From assembly GCA_018780435.1 (NCBI GenBank), contig JADMJS010000056.1, forward strand, positions 41,710-105,709: DNA of 64,000 bases, written 5' to 3'. This document shows positions 38,109 to 51,830 of the stretch, in pieces. The notes beneath the pieces were generated by a model. It made no database searches. It saw nothing but the letters and a program-made list of their open reading frames with translations, and had not been told where the DNA came from. How positions within the stretch are numbered: position 1 is the first letter of the stretch; the number at the start of each line of letters is the position of its first letter. The stretch is from Myxococcales bacterium. GTDB lineage: Bacteria; Myxococcota_A; UBA9042; GCA-2863065. Made by a program: the position numbers and the translations under genes.

Positions 38109-39872
38109 GTGGAGCAGGACGACTTGAGCGACCCCGAGCACGACAGCCCGCTGGAAACACCGGCACCGGCCGCGGCCGGCGTAGGTTGGGCCGGGCGCGT
38201 GATCGGTGAACAGTTCCAGCTAGTTCGGCGCCTCGGGCAAGGCGGTATGGGCGCCGTGTGGCTCGCCGATCAGATTGGGATCGGGCGTCAAGTCGTCGTG
38301 AAGCTGCTGCTCGAGTCGGTGGCGACCAAGAGCCCGACCGCCATCGAACGTTTCCGGCGGGAGGCCAAGGCATCCGCCGCGCTCAATCACCCGAACATCG
38401 TCCAGCTTTACACCTTCGGCCAAACGCCGGAGGGGATCCCCTACTTCGCCATGGAGTACGTCCGTGGGCGCACGCTGCGCGACCGCATGGCCGTCGGGCC
38501 GGTGGCCGAGGCGGACGCGCTCCCAATCCTCGAGCGCATTGCTGCGGCGCTCGCCGAAGCGCACCGAGCGGGCGTGGTCCATCGCGATCTCAAGCCCGAG
38601 AACGTCATGGTCGCCGACCCGCCGCGCGGCAGTAGCCATCCCGGCGACCGAATCGACCCCACCGTGAAGGTGCTGGACTTCGGCATCGCCAAGGTGCTCG
38701 GCAACAACGCGGATCCGTCCATCACACAGGCCGGGGCCGTCTTCGGAACTCCCAAGTACATGTCGCCCGAACAGGCGACCGGCAAAGCGGTCGACGTCCG
38801 AACCGACGTGTATGCGCTCGGCATGATCGCCTACGAGCTGCTCGCGGGCGACCACCCCTTCGAAGGCGACACCGCCCTCGACTTCATGCGCAAACAGGTC
38901 ACTGACAAGGTAAGGCCCCTCCGCACCCGCTTCCCGGAGCTCGGCGTCTCCGAAGGGCTCGACGCCATCATCGCCCGTTGTTTGCACAAGGCGCCGGCGG
39001 ACCGCTACCCCACCGCCTCCGAGCTGCAGCGCGATCTGCGTAGCCTCATCGGCCTGAACTCGACCGGATCTCGAACCCTCGCACCTGCCGAGCTGGTGCG
39101 TCGCCGCGCCACGACGGTTGCCCTGCACCCAACCCGGCCCACGTGGGTGTCGGCCGCGCTCGGCGCCCTGGCCGTCACAATCGTCGCGATAGTCGTCGTC
39201 TACGGAATGACGCGGGAGAACATGGCCCCACCGACCCGACCTGCCACCCTCGGGCCGGCGTCGGATGGCTCCAGCGTTCGCCGGTCAGACGCCGACTCCG
39301 TTCGCCGCGAGCGCGCGCCGCCGGCACGCCCGCCTTCAAAGTCGACCGTCGGTGCTCCCAAAGGCTCGGAGGGTCTAGCCGGCGCTGCCGCCATCGACGT
39401 CCTTCGAACGGGACTCGAGTCGCCGCCGCCCACGGAGGGTGGCGGGGCCATGCCCCGTGTCGATCCCGGCGCGGCGTTGGAGGACGACCTCGACGACGAG
39501 ATCGATCGCAGCTTCGAGGCGCTCGAAGCCGAAGCGATGAAGCTCGTCGGCGCCGCGTTGGCGTCCGCGCAGGGGGCTTATGTGCCGACGCTCCCGCCGC
39601 CAGCGGCCTATCCGGGGGCCAAGTCCGTGTTCTCGTCGAACTTCATCATGACCTGGGAGACGACCGACCCGGCACCGAAGGTCATCGAGTGGTACGACAG
39701 CCGCTACGGCAACCTGAAAGGCGTGTGGCGTATCGAGCAGGACGAGGCGGACGGGCCGCGGCTGATCCTCTCCGGAGCGCAGTCACCCGCGGTCCCCTTC
39801 TTGGCATTGACGGTCATGCCGTCCGGCAAGCCGGGTGTGACGATGATCTCGGTCAATCTCCGCCCGCAGTGA
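38109..39872 (+). CDS. Serine/threonine protein kinase, single TM, Pro/Ser-rich extracytoplasmic region
   Basis: [56 protein letters not shown] segment [20 protein letters not shown]. Confidence 0.93.
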   Translation: MEQDDLSDPEHDSPLETPAPAAAGVGWAGRVIGEQFQLVRRLGQGGMGAVWLADQIGIGRQVVVKLLLESVATKSPTAIERFRREAKASAALNHPNIVQLYTFGQTPEGIPYFAMEYVRGRTLRDRMAVGPVAEADALPILERIAAALAEAHRAGVVHRDLKPENVMVADPPRGSSHPGDRIDPTVKVLDFGIAKVLGNNADPSITQAGAVFGTPKYMSPEQATGKAVDVRTDVYALGMIAYELLAGDHPFEGDTALDFMRKQVTDKVRPLRTRFPELGVSEGLDAIIARCLHKAPADRYPTASELQRDLRSLIGLNSTGSRTLAPAELVRRRATTVALHPTRPTWVSAALGALAVTIVAIVVVYGMTRENMAPPTRPATLGPASDGSSVRRSDADSVRRERAPPARPPSKSTVGAPKGSEGLAGAAAIDVLRTGLESPPPTEGGGAMPRVDPGAALEDDLDDEIDRSFEALEAEAMKLVGAALASAQGAYVPTLPPPAAYPGAKSVFSSNFIMTWETTDPAPKVIEWYDSRYGNLKGVWRIEQDEADGPRLILSGAQSPAVPFLALTVMPSGKPGVTMISVNLRPQ

Positions 39873-40317
39873 CGGCGACGTGGCGTTCGAGGACCGACTT
39901 TAACTTCGCGAGATCCTTCCGGTTTGCGCGACGCATGGCCATCGACATGAACGGCGCCATCCACGACGAGAAGCCCGTCGGCTGGCCGGCGTTGCGGAGC
40001 GTCATTCGAGTGCCGCCGTCAGGCGCGTCAGCCCACGTATAGGTCGTCCGCATAGGGAATGGCCCTTGGGCCGTCTCCATTGCCAGCCGCTCCCCGTCGA
40101 TGAGCTCCGTCACCTCGTAGGTGTATGCGAGCCGCCGTCCCAGGAAGTGCGCGACGAAGGCGATTCGAGATCCAACGGTGACGGGCGGTGCGGTCTCCCA
40201 CTCGACCGACGTGATGTTGTCGTACCACTCGGGGGCCCGCGATGGGTCAGCGGCGAAAGCTGCGACTCGATGCCGCGGCGCAGCAATGGTGACCTCGGTT
40301 AAGACGTCTACAGCCAT
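39853..40317 (-). CDS. SRPBCC family protein (polyketide cyclase/dehydrase-like)
   Basis: [72 protein letters not shown]. Confidence 0.85.
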   Translation of the reverse strand: MAVDVLTEVTIAAPRHRVAAFAADPSRAPEWYDNITSVEWETAPPVTVGSRIAFVAHFLGRRLAYTYEVTELIDGERLAMETAQGPFPMRTTYTWADAPDGGTRMTLRNAGQPTGFSSWMAPFMSMAMRRANRKDLAKLKSVLERHVAVTAGGD

Positions 40318-40539
40318 AGGCACTCCTCGACGTGTGCCGCGGACGCTACCACACGAGGTGCCCGAACGCGCGCCAACTGATTGGAACTCTAAGGTTTTCG
40401 TGCACTTCGCTTCACACCGGGCTGCGAAGGCCGCGTCGCAGCGCGTCGTAACTGCGCGAGATCGTGAGGACCGCTGAGTGGCACGCGCGATGCTGTGGCC
40501 CGCTGGCGTTCCGGAAACCCTCACGAGGAGACCCCTGCT

Positions 40540-41295
40540 ATGAGCGACGCCGACATGAACGCTCCCGAGCCCCGCCCCGCTCTCATTCGGGCGCTCCCTC
40601 ACCTGCTTACGCTCACCAACTTGCTCTGCGGTACGGCCGCGTTCGCGCTGCTCGTCGTCGGCGGTTCGCCGGGCCTCGTGCTCACGCTCCTGGCGGTCGC
40701 CCTCGTGGCCGACCTGCTCGACGGACGGGTCGCTCGCGCTCTCGGCGTCTCGGGGCCACTCGGGACGGTCCTCGACTCGCTCGCGGACCTCGTCTCCTTC
40801 GGCCTCGTCCCTGCGGCGGCCGTCGCGATCGCGTTCGCCGAGACGTCGGCGCTCTCGCTCGTCGCCGGGGCCGCCGTCGTCGGCGCCGCCGGCTATCGCC
40901 TCGCTCGCTTCACGGCCGAAGCACTCACTGCGACCGCATCGGCTCCAACGGGCCCGGCCCCCGCGACGCGCAAGCCGTCATTCAAAGGGCTCCCGGTGAC
41001 GATCCCGGCGGCGATCCTCGTCGGCGCCGCCGTCTCGGGCTTTCAACCGTCGCCCCTGGTCCTGACCCTCACTGCGTTGGTTCTCGCCGCCCTCATGGTG
41101 AGTCGCGTTCCCTTCCGTAGCTTCAAGGACCGGCCCCTCGGGCTCATCCTCGCCCCGATCGCGCTCCTCGGCGTCGGCCTCTCCATCGTGCTCGGCAGCG
41201 CACGCGTCGGCATCGGTGCGGCGCTCCTGCTCGGTGGGGTCTACTTCGTTCTCTACGGCCTCTTGACGGCGGCGACGCGGCAAGTCACGCGCTGA
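40540..41295 (+). CDS. CDP-alcohol phosphatidyltransferase (PssA-like)
   Basis: [35 protein letters not shown] matches the CDP-alcohol phosphatidyltransferase D-x2-DG-x2-AR-x8-G-x3-D-x3-D signature; multiple TM helices. Confidence 0.9.
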   Translation: MSDADMNAPEPRPALIRALPHLLTLTNLLCGTAAFALLVVGGSPGLVLTLLAVALVADLLDGRVARALGVSGPLGTVLDSLADLVSFGLVPAAAVAIAFAETSALSLVAGAAVVGAAGYRLARFTAEALTATASAPTGPAPATRKPSFKGLPVTIPAAILVGAAVSGFQPSPLVLTLTALVLAALMVSRVPFRSFKDRPLGLILAPIALLGVGLSIVLGSARVGIGAALLLGGVYFVLYGLLTAATRQVTR

Positions 41296-41360
41296 CGGAC
41301 TGGAATCGGGAGTACCAGCGACGCGTTCCGGGTATTCTTCGCTCGAGAGGTCTGCCCCGC

Positions 41361-42785
41361 ATGTCGACGCTCCCGTCCCGCCGCCGCTTTCTGACCCTCC
41401 TGGCCGCCGCCGGTGTCGCACCGACGTTGGCGTCCCGTTGTGCCGCCGCGACGGAACGTTCTGGGTCGCCCCGCGTCATCGTGGTCGGGGCTGGGATCGC
41501 CGGTCTCGCCGCCGCCGCTTCCCTTGAGAAGGCAGGCGTCGCCACCCGTGTCCTCGAAGCACGCGACCGTCGCGGCGGCCGAATCTGGACGAGCCGCGCG
41601 ATCGGCGGCATCCCGCTCGACCTCGGCGCCTCGTGGATCCATGGCGACCAAGGGCCAGACGGGGAGGGGAGCCCCATCTACGAGCTGGCCCAGAAGCACG
41701 GCATCGCCACGGTCCCTTTCGATTACGAAGATGTCGCGCTCTACGGCGCCGGACGTCGCTTGTATTCGGACTCGGACGCCGCCGGCTACGAAGCGGGAAT
41801 GGAGCGGCTCACGGGGCGCATCGAGGCGCTGGCGGAGTCGCGTCGGGAGGCTCGGCTGCCCGACATCCCGCTCGCTCGGGCCATCGAGCAGATACTGGAG
41901 GAGCTCGAGCCGTCGGCCCGGGTGGAGAGAGAGCTACTGAACGCGGTCAACCACACGATCGAACACGAGTTCGCCAACTCGGCGGAGAAGCTCTCGCTGT
42001 TTCACTTCGACTCCGCGGACGCGCCCGAGGGGGTCGATCGGCTCTTCCCGGGCGGCTACGACCAGATCGTCGACGTGATCGCGCGCGACGTCCCGGACAT
42101 CCGCCTGAACACGCCCGTGAAGCGAATTGAAGTGAAGGACGACGAGGTGATGGTGCACGCCGCCTCGGGCGTCGAGCGCGCGGAGCACGTCCTCTGCACG
42201 ATCCCAATCGGCGTCTTGAAGGCCGGCAAGGTCACCTTCGACCCGCCGCTCGCCGGCGACCATGCACGCGCCATCAAGCTCCTGTCGGTCGGCGCGCTCG
42301 ACAAGCTCTACGTCCGCTACGACGAACCCTTCTGGAACGACGAGGAGACCGCCGTCATCGACTGGGTGGGGGATCCGCCCGGACGCTGGTCCGAGCACGT
42401 GAACGTGCTCAAGGTGTTCGGCAAGCCGCTCCTCTTGTCCTTCAACGCCGGTGCGTACGCCGCCGAGCTCGCCCGAAAAGACGACCCGACCGTCCTGGCC
42501 GAAGCAACAGCCGCCTATCGCGCCATGTTCGGCGACAAGGCGGTGCCGGATCGGCCAGCCGCGTACCTCAGGACCAACTGGGCGACCGATCCGTGGGCCC
42601 TCGGCTCCTACTCGAGCTTTGGCGTCGGCAGCTCGCGCGCGACGATCGAGGCCTTCGGCGAAGCCCACGAAGACCGGCTCCACTTCGCGGGCGAACACAC
42701 GAGCCCTGCGCACCCCGCCACCGTTCACGGCGCCTATCAGTCCGGCGTCGACGCCGCGAAGCGCATCCTGTCCGAGCTGGAGTGA
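41361..42785 (+). CDS. Tat-exported FAD-dependent amine oxidase
   Basis: SRRRFLTLLAAAG twin-Arg signal; VIVVGAGIAGLAAAASLEKAGVATRVLEARDRRGGRIWTSR; C-term LHFAGEHTSPAHPATVHGAYQSGVDAAKRIL. Confidence 0.92.
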   Translation: MSTLPSRRRFLTLLAAAGVAPTLASRCAAATERSGSPRVIVVGAGIAGLAAAASLEKAGVATRVLEARDRRGGRIWTSRAIGGIPLDLGASWIHGDQGPDGEGSPIYELAQKHGIATVPFDYEDVALYGAGRRLYSDSDAAGYEAGMERLTGRIEALAESRREARLPDIPLARAIEQILEELEPSARVERELLNAVNHTIEHEFANSAEKLSLFHFDSADAPEGVDRLFPGGYDQIVDVIARDVPDIRLNTPVKRIEVKDDEVMVHAASGVERAEHVLCTIPIGVLKAGKVTFDPPLAGDHARAIKLLSVGALDKLYVRYDEPFWNDEETAVIDWVGDPPGRWSEHVNVLKVFGKPLLLSFNAGAYAAELARKDDPTVLAEATAAYRAMFGDKAVPDRPAAYLRTNWATDPWALGSYSSFGVGSSRATIEAFGEAHEDRLHFAGEHTSPAHPATVHGAYQSGVDAAKRILSELE

Positions 42786-42791
42786 CCCAAT

Positions 42792-43124
42792 TTAGCGGTC
42801 GCCCAACTCCCGTTCGAGCACCTGCCGTGAGCGCGCTACCGCCCACGCCGCGCGCTCGCGGGTGGGGCTCTCGATGCCGTCGAAGTAGGCGGCTTCGGAC
42901 GGACGAAGCGGGCCCTGGCCCCTGAGCGCTGGTGGCGAGCGGCCCTCGTCCACGTCCGCCTCGGCTCCGGCGCCCGGCCTATCGCGGTCGAAGGCGCGGA
43001 AGACCTGCCCGAACTCTCGGTCCATCGCAGCGAGGCAATCAGTGGCCTTCCGCTTCAGTGTGGGGTTGGCGTCGATGACCGCCCAGGCCGAGCCGAGCAT
43101 CAGGATGGACTTGAAGGAGATCAT
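42792..43124 (-). CDS. Small hypothetical protein
   Basis: 110-aa ORF convergent with the amine oxidase gene; no recognised domain. Confidence 0.35.
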   Translation of the reverse strand: MISFKSILMLGSAWAVIDANPTLKRKATDCLAAMDREFGQVFRAFDRDRPGAGAEADVDEGRSPPALRGQGPLRPSEAAYFDGIESPTRERAAWAVARSRQVLERELGDR

Positions 43125-43390
43125 GCGTCACGGCTGTGCGACCCGTGTGCCAACCTGGCTTGCGAGTATTTCTCCATGATTACAGTGCCATGCGTTGATG
43201 GTGCCCGGGTCGCTCAGAGCTTCATGGGTCACTGCCGACCCGTGCGTGCTCGGACCTCGGCCCAATTCGACACTCAGGCAATGTGATGAATACGGGGTTG
43301 ATGGTCAGGGACCTCGGCCCTATATTGCCGCGGCTTCACGCCGAGAACGCCCGCCCAATGCGCCGTCCGGAGGCGCGACGCGGAGGAACC

Positions 43391-46378
<2,988 letters not shown>

Positions 46379-46510
46379 CGCCGCGCAGCCGCCTCTGGGG
46401 CGCTGCCACCCAAGCCTCGGTATCTCCACGCGATCCGGTCCCGAGTGGGACGGATCACCCGCTGTCGAAAAAGTGGTGCCTACCGAGGTCGGGCTCTATG
46501 GTACGCCGCG

Positions 46511-47977
46511 ATGCGAAGCGGCAAGAACAGCGAACCGGAACTTGAGACGAGCGAGCTGATCGACGGCCGCTACCAGCTCCTCGGGCCGCTCGGCAAAGGC
46601 GGGATGGGCGTCGTCTATCGCGCTCTCCAGCGGCCGATCGGTCGTGAAGTCGCGGTCAAGCTCCTCCGCCGCTCCGACGCCGCCTCCGACCCCGAGCGAG
46701 CCGCCAAGCGCTTCCTCCGTGAAGCGCGCGCCATCGCCGAGCTCCACCATCCCCACATCGTCCCGCTCTTCGACTTCGGCGAATCGGCGCGTGGTGACCG
46801 CTTCTTGGTCATGGAGCTGCTGCCGGGCGAGTCGCTCGCGAAGCTCCTCCGCCGCGAAGGTCGGCTCCCCATCGCCCGCGCCGCCGCGATCCTCGACCAG
46901 GTGCTCGACGCCCTCGCTGAAGCCCACGCCCAGGGGATCGTGCACCGCGATCTGAAGCCCGAGAACATCCAGATCGGGCGCCGCGGTGAACGCACCGACT
47001 TCGTCACGGTCATGGACTTCGGGATCTCACGGCAGACCGAAGACATGAGCGCGACCCGGTCCACGATCGAGATCGCGGGTACGCCCGAGTACATGGCGCC
47101 CGAGCAGATCGTCGGCGCCGCGGTCGACACCCGCACCGACCTCTACGCCGCGGGCGTGTTGCTCTTCGAGATGGTCACCGGCGACGTGCCCTTCAGCTCG
47201 GAGAAGACATTCGACATTTACAACAGCCACTTACGTGCTGCCGTCCCGCGTCTCCGAGAGCGCGGCGGGCCGGATTTGACTGGGCTGCAAGACCTGCTTG
47301 ACCGGGCCCTCGCCAAGGACGCGAGCAATCGGATGGCGAGCGCGACCGCCTTCAGGAGGGCGCTCGCCGCGGTGGTGAGCGGAAGTCCGGGCTCCGCGTT
47401 CAACCCCGCGGTCGGCGCCATGCGCCTCACCCCGGTTCCCCGTCCCGGGCGCGCTGCGGCGACACCGGTACGCCACCGCTCGGAGCCGGAGCCGGACGCG
47501 GCGCTGCTGGCCAGCGGCGCCTACCTCGCGCTCAGACTGGAGCCGGCGCGTGGGAATGGGGTCGATGCCCTGCTCGACGCGTGGGCGCTCGACATCGCGG
47601 AACGGGGCGGGGTACTCGAGTCCCGCGACGACGGCGTCTTGGTGGCGACCTTCGCAGGTGACGACGCGCCCGTAGCGGCCCTCGACGCCGCGCTCGCGGT
47701 CCGTCAGCGACTCAAGGCCACTCGCCAGCAGTCGAAGCGGCCGCTCTACGTGCATGCCGGCATCCACGCGACGGCGCCCGTCGCCATGCGACTCTGCACG
47801 GAAGCACCCCGCGACGGCGTCTTCGTCTACTCCCACTGCGCCGAGCGCCTCGAGACCTCAGGGCTGGAAAGCGCCACCCGTGCTCGCGCTGGCGACGTGC
47901 GCCTCGAGCCGGCCGGCGAAGTGCGGATGCGCGGCTATCGCGCGCCGATCGTCATGATGCAGGTCGTGGCGCGGTAG
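46511..47977 (+). CDS. Serine/threonine protein kinase with C-terminal degenerate class III cyclase-like domain
   Basis: [54 protein letters not shown]-term [37 protein letters not shown]...[18 protein letters not shown]...[14 protein letters not shown]. Confidence 0.88.
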   Translation: MRSGKNSEPELETSELIDGRYQLLGPLGKGGMGVVYRALQRPIGREVAVKLLRRSDAASDPERAAKRFLREARAIAELHHPHIVPLFDFGESARGDRFLVMELLPGESLAKLLRREGRLPIARAAAILDQVLDALAEAHAQGIVHRDLKPENIQIGRRGERTDFVTVMDFGISRQTEDMSATRSTIEIAGTPEYMAPEQIVGAAVDTRTDLYAAGVLLFEMVTGDVPFSSEKTFDIYNSHLRAAVPRLRERGGPDLTGLQDLLDRALAKDASNRMASATAFRRALAAVVSGSPGSAFNPAVGAMRLTPVPRPGRAAATPVRHRSEPEPDAALLASGAYLALRLEPARGNGVDALLDAWALDIAERGGVLESRDDGVLVATFAGDDAPVAALDAALAVRQRLKATRQQSKRPLYVHAGIHATAPVAMRLCTEAPRDGVFVYSHCAERLETSGLESATRARAGDVRLEPAGEVRMRGYRAPIVMMQVVAR

Positions 47978-47984
47978 AGGCACA

Positions 47985-50816
47985 TCAGCGGCGGGTCGTC
48001 GCTTCTACGACCAGGGAGCCCGTTAGGAAGCCCCCGATCTTCCAAGCGATCTCGTAGTAACCCGCGCGCGGCGGCACGAAGGCCCAGGCGGTCGTGGGTT
48101 CGGCGGTGGCGTGCGAGAGCGGCTGGCCGTCGAGAGCGCGCGCCGACCACGAGACCCACGGGGTGCCTTCGTGGAAGCCGGTCCACCGCGCTTCGAGGAG
48201 GACGACGTCACCGACCGCCACGCGTTCACGGGACGCCTCTGCCCAGGCGCTCGCGGGCGCCTCGTCGGGATCCCCGCTCGGGGCCACCCCGGGCTTGTTC
48301 GCGGCCTGGAAGAAGGCAGGCTCGAGCGCGTCGTCGCGCCAGTCGCAGTGGACGTGGGAGGTGTAGACCTCGACGTAGTCAGCGCCTTCGTTCTGGCAGG
48401 CGGTCTTGATCTTGGCCAGCGTGACCTTGCCGTTGGCGGTGACGTCGGCGGCGTCGCCCCACAAGTGACGCGACGCGCTCGCTGAACCGTCGATACCGTC
48501 GTTCCAGCCGGGGCTGCGGTAGCCGCTGTTCACTTCGAGCGCCACGCCGAGGGCGGTCCGGATCTTCTGCCAGTGGACCACGGTTTTGGGGCTGTAGATG
48601 CCCCATTTGCCCTTGGCGACCTGCAGGAACTCCGAGAGCACGAAGTTCTTTGCGAGCGCCGTCGCCGCCGAGACGACGCTGAGATCGAGGTAGTGCGTCG
48701 GTGCCTTGTATTGAGCGCCGAGGCCAGTCGGATAGGCGTAGGCCGCTCCCATCGCGGACGACGCCGCGACGACCGGCAGGCACACGTCGCCTGCCCCCGT
48801 GGGGCCCGAGTAACAGACCGTCGTCTTGGGCGTGGTTGGCGTCGGCGTCACAGGGCTGCTGCCGACGGGCAGAAGCCCTATGGAGGCCCACTCGTCCCCG
48901 CCGACGGCAACCGACTGGGTCTTCCCTTGTGGGACATAGCCCGCGAGGACCGCCGTGACCGTGTGGTTGCCCACCGGGACCTTGAAACTCCAATACGCGT
49001 CCCCAACGCGGGCCTGCTTCGCCTTGCCACAGCTGCAAACGAGGATGGCGCTACTGAGCCGCACGTTGCCGGACTGGTCGGCGCTCGCCGTCTTCGAGGC
49101 GTCCCAGACCACACCTTGGAGCGTGCCGCCGATCACGACGTTGGCCTCTGCCGGGAGCACGAGGTCGTGTTTACCGCCGGGCTTGGCTTGGACGCTCTTC
49201 GACTCGTAGCCAGGCGCCCAGGCGCTGACCGAGACGGGTCCGGCAGACGTATCGACCGTGACGACCCCGTTGGCGTTCGCGATGGACCACGTGCTCCCGA
49301 CCTTCACAACCGCTCCGCCGATCCCGACACCGCCGCTGCTCTTCACGGTCACGGTCGCCGGTCCTGTCGGGGCCGCTGACGGCAAGAGCCCAATGGAGGC
49401 CCACGTCTCGCCGCCGGCGGTCACCACCGCCGTGCGCCCCGTGGCCACATAGCCGGGCGCGGAGGCGACGATGGTCCACTCTCCGACGGGGAGATCGAAC
49501 TGCCAGACCGCTTCGGCGCCTGTCGCCGTCGTGGTGGCGCCGTTGGAGCTGCTGAGCAGCGCCCCGGTGAGTCGCCGGTTGCCCGGCGCCGCCGGATCGG
49601 AGGTCACCGACGCGTCGTAGACGACGCCGATGACTCGGCCCTTGCCGCTCCCAACCGGTGGCGTCGGATCGGTGGGCCCCGGTTCGGTGGGGCCCGGGTC
49701 GGCCGGATCCGGGAGGGTGGCGCCATTGGCAATCTCGAGTATCTGCGGGATCTTGGAGAGCAATCGGTCGCCCGGACAGCTCGTTGAGGCGCCCGAATGT
49801 TCGGTGTGACCCTTCACTTTCGCGGTGGTGGCTGGGATACCGTATTGGTCGGACAACGCCCCGATGAGCGTGCCAGTCGACGTCAAGGCGGCGGCAGAGG
49901 GGGTCATGGTCCCGAGCGCGTCACACTCGCCGGACTGAAAGCAGCCGACCCAGCTGATGCCGATATTGCCGGTGTTGTTGTTGCTGACGTGCGCGCCGAT
50001 GTACGCGATAGGCCGGCCTTCGAAGATGCGACCGTCGTCCGCGACCAGGAAGTGGTAGCCGACGTCGCACCAACCGCGCGTGTCCATGTGGTAGGCCTGA
50101 ATCGAGCGGATGCGCGCCTCTACGCTGCCGCCGGACGCTGGGGGCGTGAAGGTGTGGTGGATGGCCATGCGTGACTTGACGCCATCTTTGCCTGTGCACT
50201 TCGTCGGCCGCGCCTTCCACGTAGCGCGAGGGACGACCAGGTCGCTCACCGTGAGTGCGCTCTCCGCGAGCCCGAGTGCGCCAGTCGCACCGGCGAGCGC
50301 GGGCGCTTCGGTTCCGCCCGTCTCGGGGTTCACGGCCACGAAGGCAATGTGGGCGATGGCGTCCAGGCTGGCGGCCTTCACGCGTAGCTGAGCGGCGTAG
50401 ATCGGATAGCCGGGATCGGCGCGCGCGACGAGGTACCGGTCTTCGCTCCAAGTCACGTCCGCAGGCGTCCATGAAAGCGGCGTCCCCCCTTGAGCGAAGC
50501 CGCGCACCTGAATCTCGCCTGAGACGCGCTTCAGGGCGTCCGGATCGGCGGCGTCGACGAGCATGCCAATGCGCGTCGCGCCATCGGGCGCCGGCAGCAC
50601 CGCCGATTCAGCCCACTCGCAGGCGCCGTCACAGCCCGCGGCGGCCTTCAGATCGTGTCCAGCGAACAGGATCTCCCGCGATGCTTCCTGCGCCTCGAGG
50701 CCGTTGGACACGATCAGCGGCAGCGACTCGCGCTTTTCGCAGGCAAGGAGCGCGAGGGCGAGGAGGAGGCCGGATGACCGCAGGAGTCGAAGGGACCGGG
50801 CCGGGAGCGTACTCAT
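47985..50816 (-). CDS. Lipoprotein peptidoglycan hydrolase: PGRP/amidase_2 domain + two CarboxypepD_reg-like repeats + peptidase M15-like domain
   Basis: LLLALALLACEKRE; MAIHHTFTPPASGGSVEARIRSIQAYHMDTRGWCDVGYHFLVADDGRIFEGRP...; C-term NSGYRSPGWNDGIDGSASASRHLWGDAADVTANGK...VEVYTSHVHCDWR. Confidence 0.88.
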   Translation of the reverse strand: MSTLPARSLRLLRSSGLLLALALLACEKRESLPLIVSNGLEAQEASREILFAGHDLKAAAGCDGACEWAESAVLPAPDGATRIGMLVDAADPDALKRVSGEIQVRGFAQGGTPLSWTPADVTWSEDRYLVARADPGYPIYAAQLRVKAASLDAIAHIAFVAVNPETGGTEAPALAGATGALGLAESALTVSDLVVPRATWKARPTKCTGKDGVKSRMAIHHTFTPPASGGSVEARIRSIQAYHMDTRGWCDVGYHFLVADDGRIFEGRPIAYIGAHVSNNNTGNIGISWVGCFQSGECDALGTMTPSAAALTSTGTLIGALSDQYGIPATTAKVKGHTEHSGASTSCPGDRLLSKIPQILEIANGATLPDPADPGPTEPGPTDPTPPVGSGKGRVIGVVYDASVTSDPAAPGNRRLTGALLSSSNGATTTATGAEAVWQFDLPVGEWTIVASAPGYVATGRTAVVTAGGETWASIGLLPSAAPTGPATVTVKSSGGVGIGGAVVKVGSTWSIANANGVVTVDTSAGPVSVSAWAPGYESKSVQAKPGGKHDLVLPAEANVVIGGTLQGVVWDASKTASADQSGNVRLSSAILVCSCGKAKQARVGDAYWSFKVPVGNHTVTAVLAGYVPQGKTQSVAVGGDEWASIGLLPVGSSPVTPTPTTPKTTVCYSGPTGAGDVCLPVVAASSAMGAAYAYPTGLGAQYKAPTHYLDLSVVSAATALAKNFVLSEFLQVAKGKWGIYSPKTVVHWQKIRTALGVALEVNSGYRSPGWNDGIDGSASASRHLWGDAADVTANGKVTLAKIKTACQNEGADYVEVYTSHVHCDWRDDALEPAFFQAANKPGVAPSGDPDEAPASAWAEASRERVAVGDVVLLEARWTGFHEGTPWVSWSARALDGQPLSHATAEPTTAWAFVPPRAGYYEIAWKIGGFLTGSLVVEATTRR

Positions 50817-51134
50817 GAGGGCCTCCACAGGTGCCCCGGAAGGCTCCGAGACGCGTTGAGTGAAACAGAATCCGAACAACGGTTCAACATTGAGAGAAAG
50901 GTCCCGATTCTCACTCTTACGGCCGGGTGGGCAGGCGGATGGCGTCCGAGGGCGACGCGCGAGAAGTGGGCTGGTGGTGCCGAAGCGGCCGACGTTGCCA
51001 CGGGGCGACGATTAGCGGACCATTCGGATCGCAGTTGAGTTACAACCGAGGAGGGTCATCGATGACCCAGGTCCTCATCGAGGAGTGGTTTGGGTCGAGC
51101 TGAACGAACGACGTCGCCCGCGCGAGATTCCGCG

Positions 51135-51827
51135 GTGAGGCATGAGGACGCCGGCACGAGTACGCGTGTCGCCGCGTTCTTCGACATGGACCAGACCGTC
51201 GTCGCCGCCAACACCGCTGCGATCTACATCGAGGACATGCGTCGTCGAGGAGAGCTCCGGAAACGTGACCTGATTGAGCTTTGGGGCGTGCTCTTCGGCT
51301 ACAAGCTCGCGCTCATCGACATGACGTCCGTGATGGAGCGCGTGTTCCGCGGGCTTGCCGGCACGTCGGAGGCCGCCCTCGCGGAGCGGTGTCAAACGCT
51401 CTTCGATGCCAAGATCGTCCACCTCGTGTCTCCCGCTGCACGCCTCGCTATCGACGACCACCGCCGCCGCGGCGACGTGGTCGTCCTCCTGACCGCTCAG
51501 ACTCCATACCTCGCTCGACCGCTCGCCAGAACGGTCGGCATCGAACACGTCCTCTGCACGGAGCTTCAGACCCGAGACGGCCTGTTCACGGGCGCAGTCA
51601 AAGGCGAGGTCTGCTACGGCAGCGGGAAGACCCGCATCGCACGGGCCTGGTCGGAGCGGAACGGCGTCTCGATCCAGAGCTCTTATTTCTACACTGATTC
51701 CTACTCCGATCTACCGATGCTCGAAGTCGTCGGGCATCCGCGTGCCGCCAACCCCGATCTTCGTCTCGGTTGGCACGCTCGATCTCGGGGCTGGAAGGTT
51801 CTTCAGTTCGGAAGCGGGGAGGCGTGA
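51135..51827 (+). CDS. HAD-IB family phosphatase (SerB-like)
   Basis: VAAFFDMDQTVVAANTAAIYIEDMRRRGEL (DxDxT), VVLLTAQTPYLARPLAR, FYTDSYSDLPMLEVVGHPRAANPD. Confidence 0.88.
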   Translation: MRHEDAGTSTRVAAFFDMDQTVVAANTAAIYIEDMRRRGELRKRDLIELWGVLFGYKLALIDMTSVMERVFRGLAGTSEAALAERCQTLFDAKIVHLVSPAARLAIDDHRRRGDVVVLLTAQTPYLARPLARTVGIEHVLCTELQTRDGLFTGAVKGEVCYGSGKTRIARAWSERNGVSIQSSYFYTDSYSDLPMLEVVGHPRAANPDLRLGWHARSRGWKVLQFGSGEA

Positions 51828-51830
51828 CCG

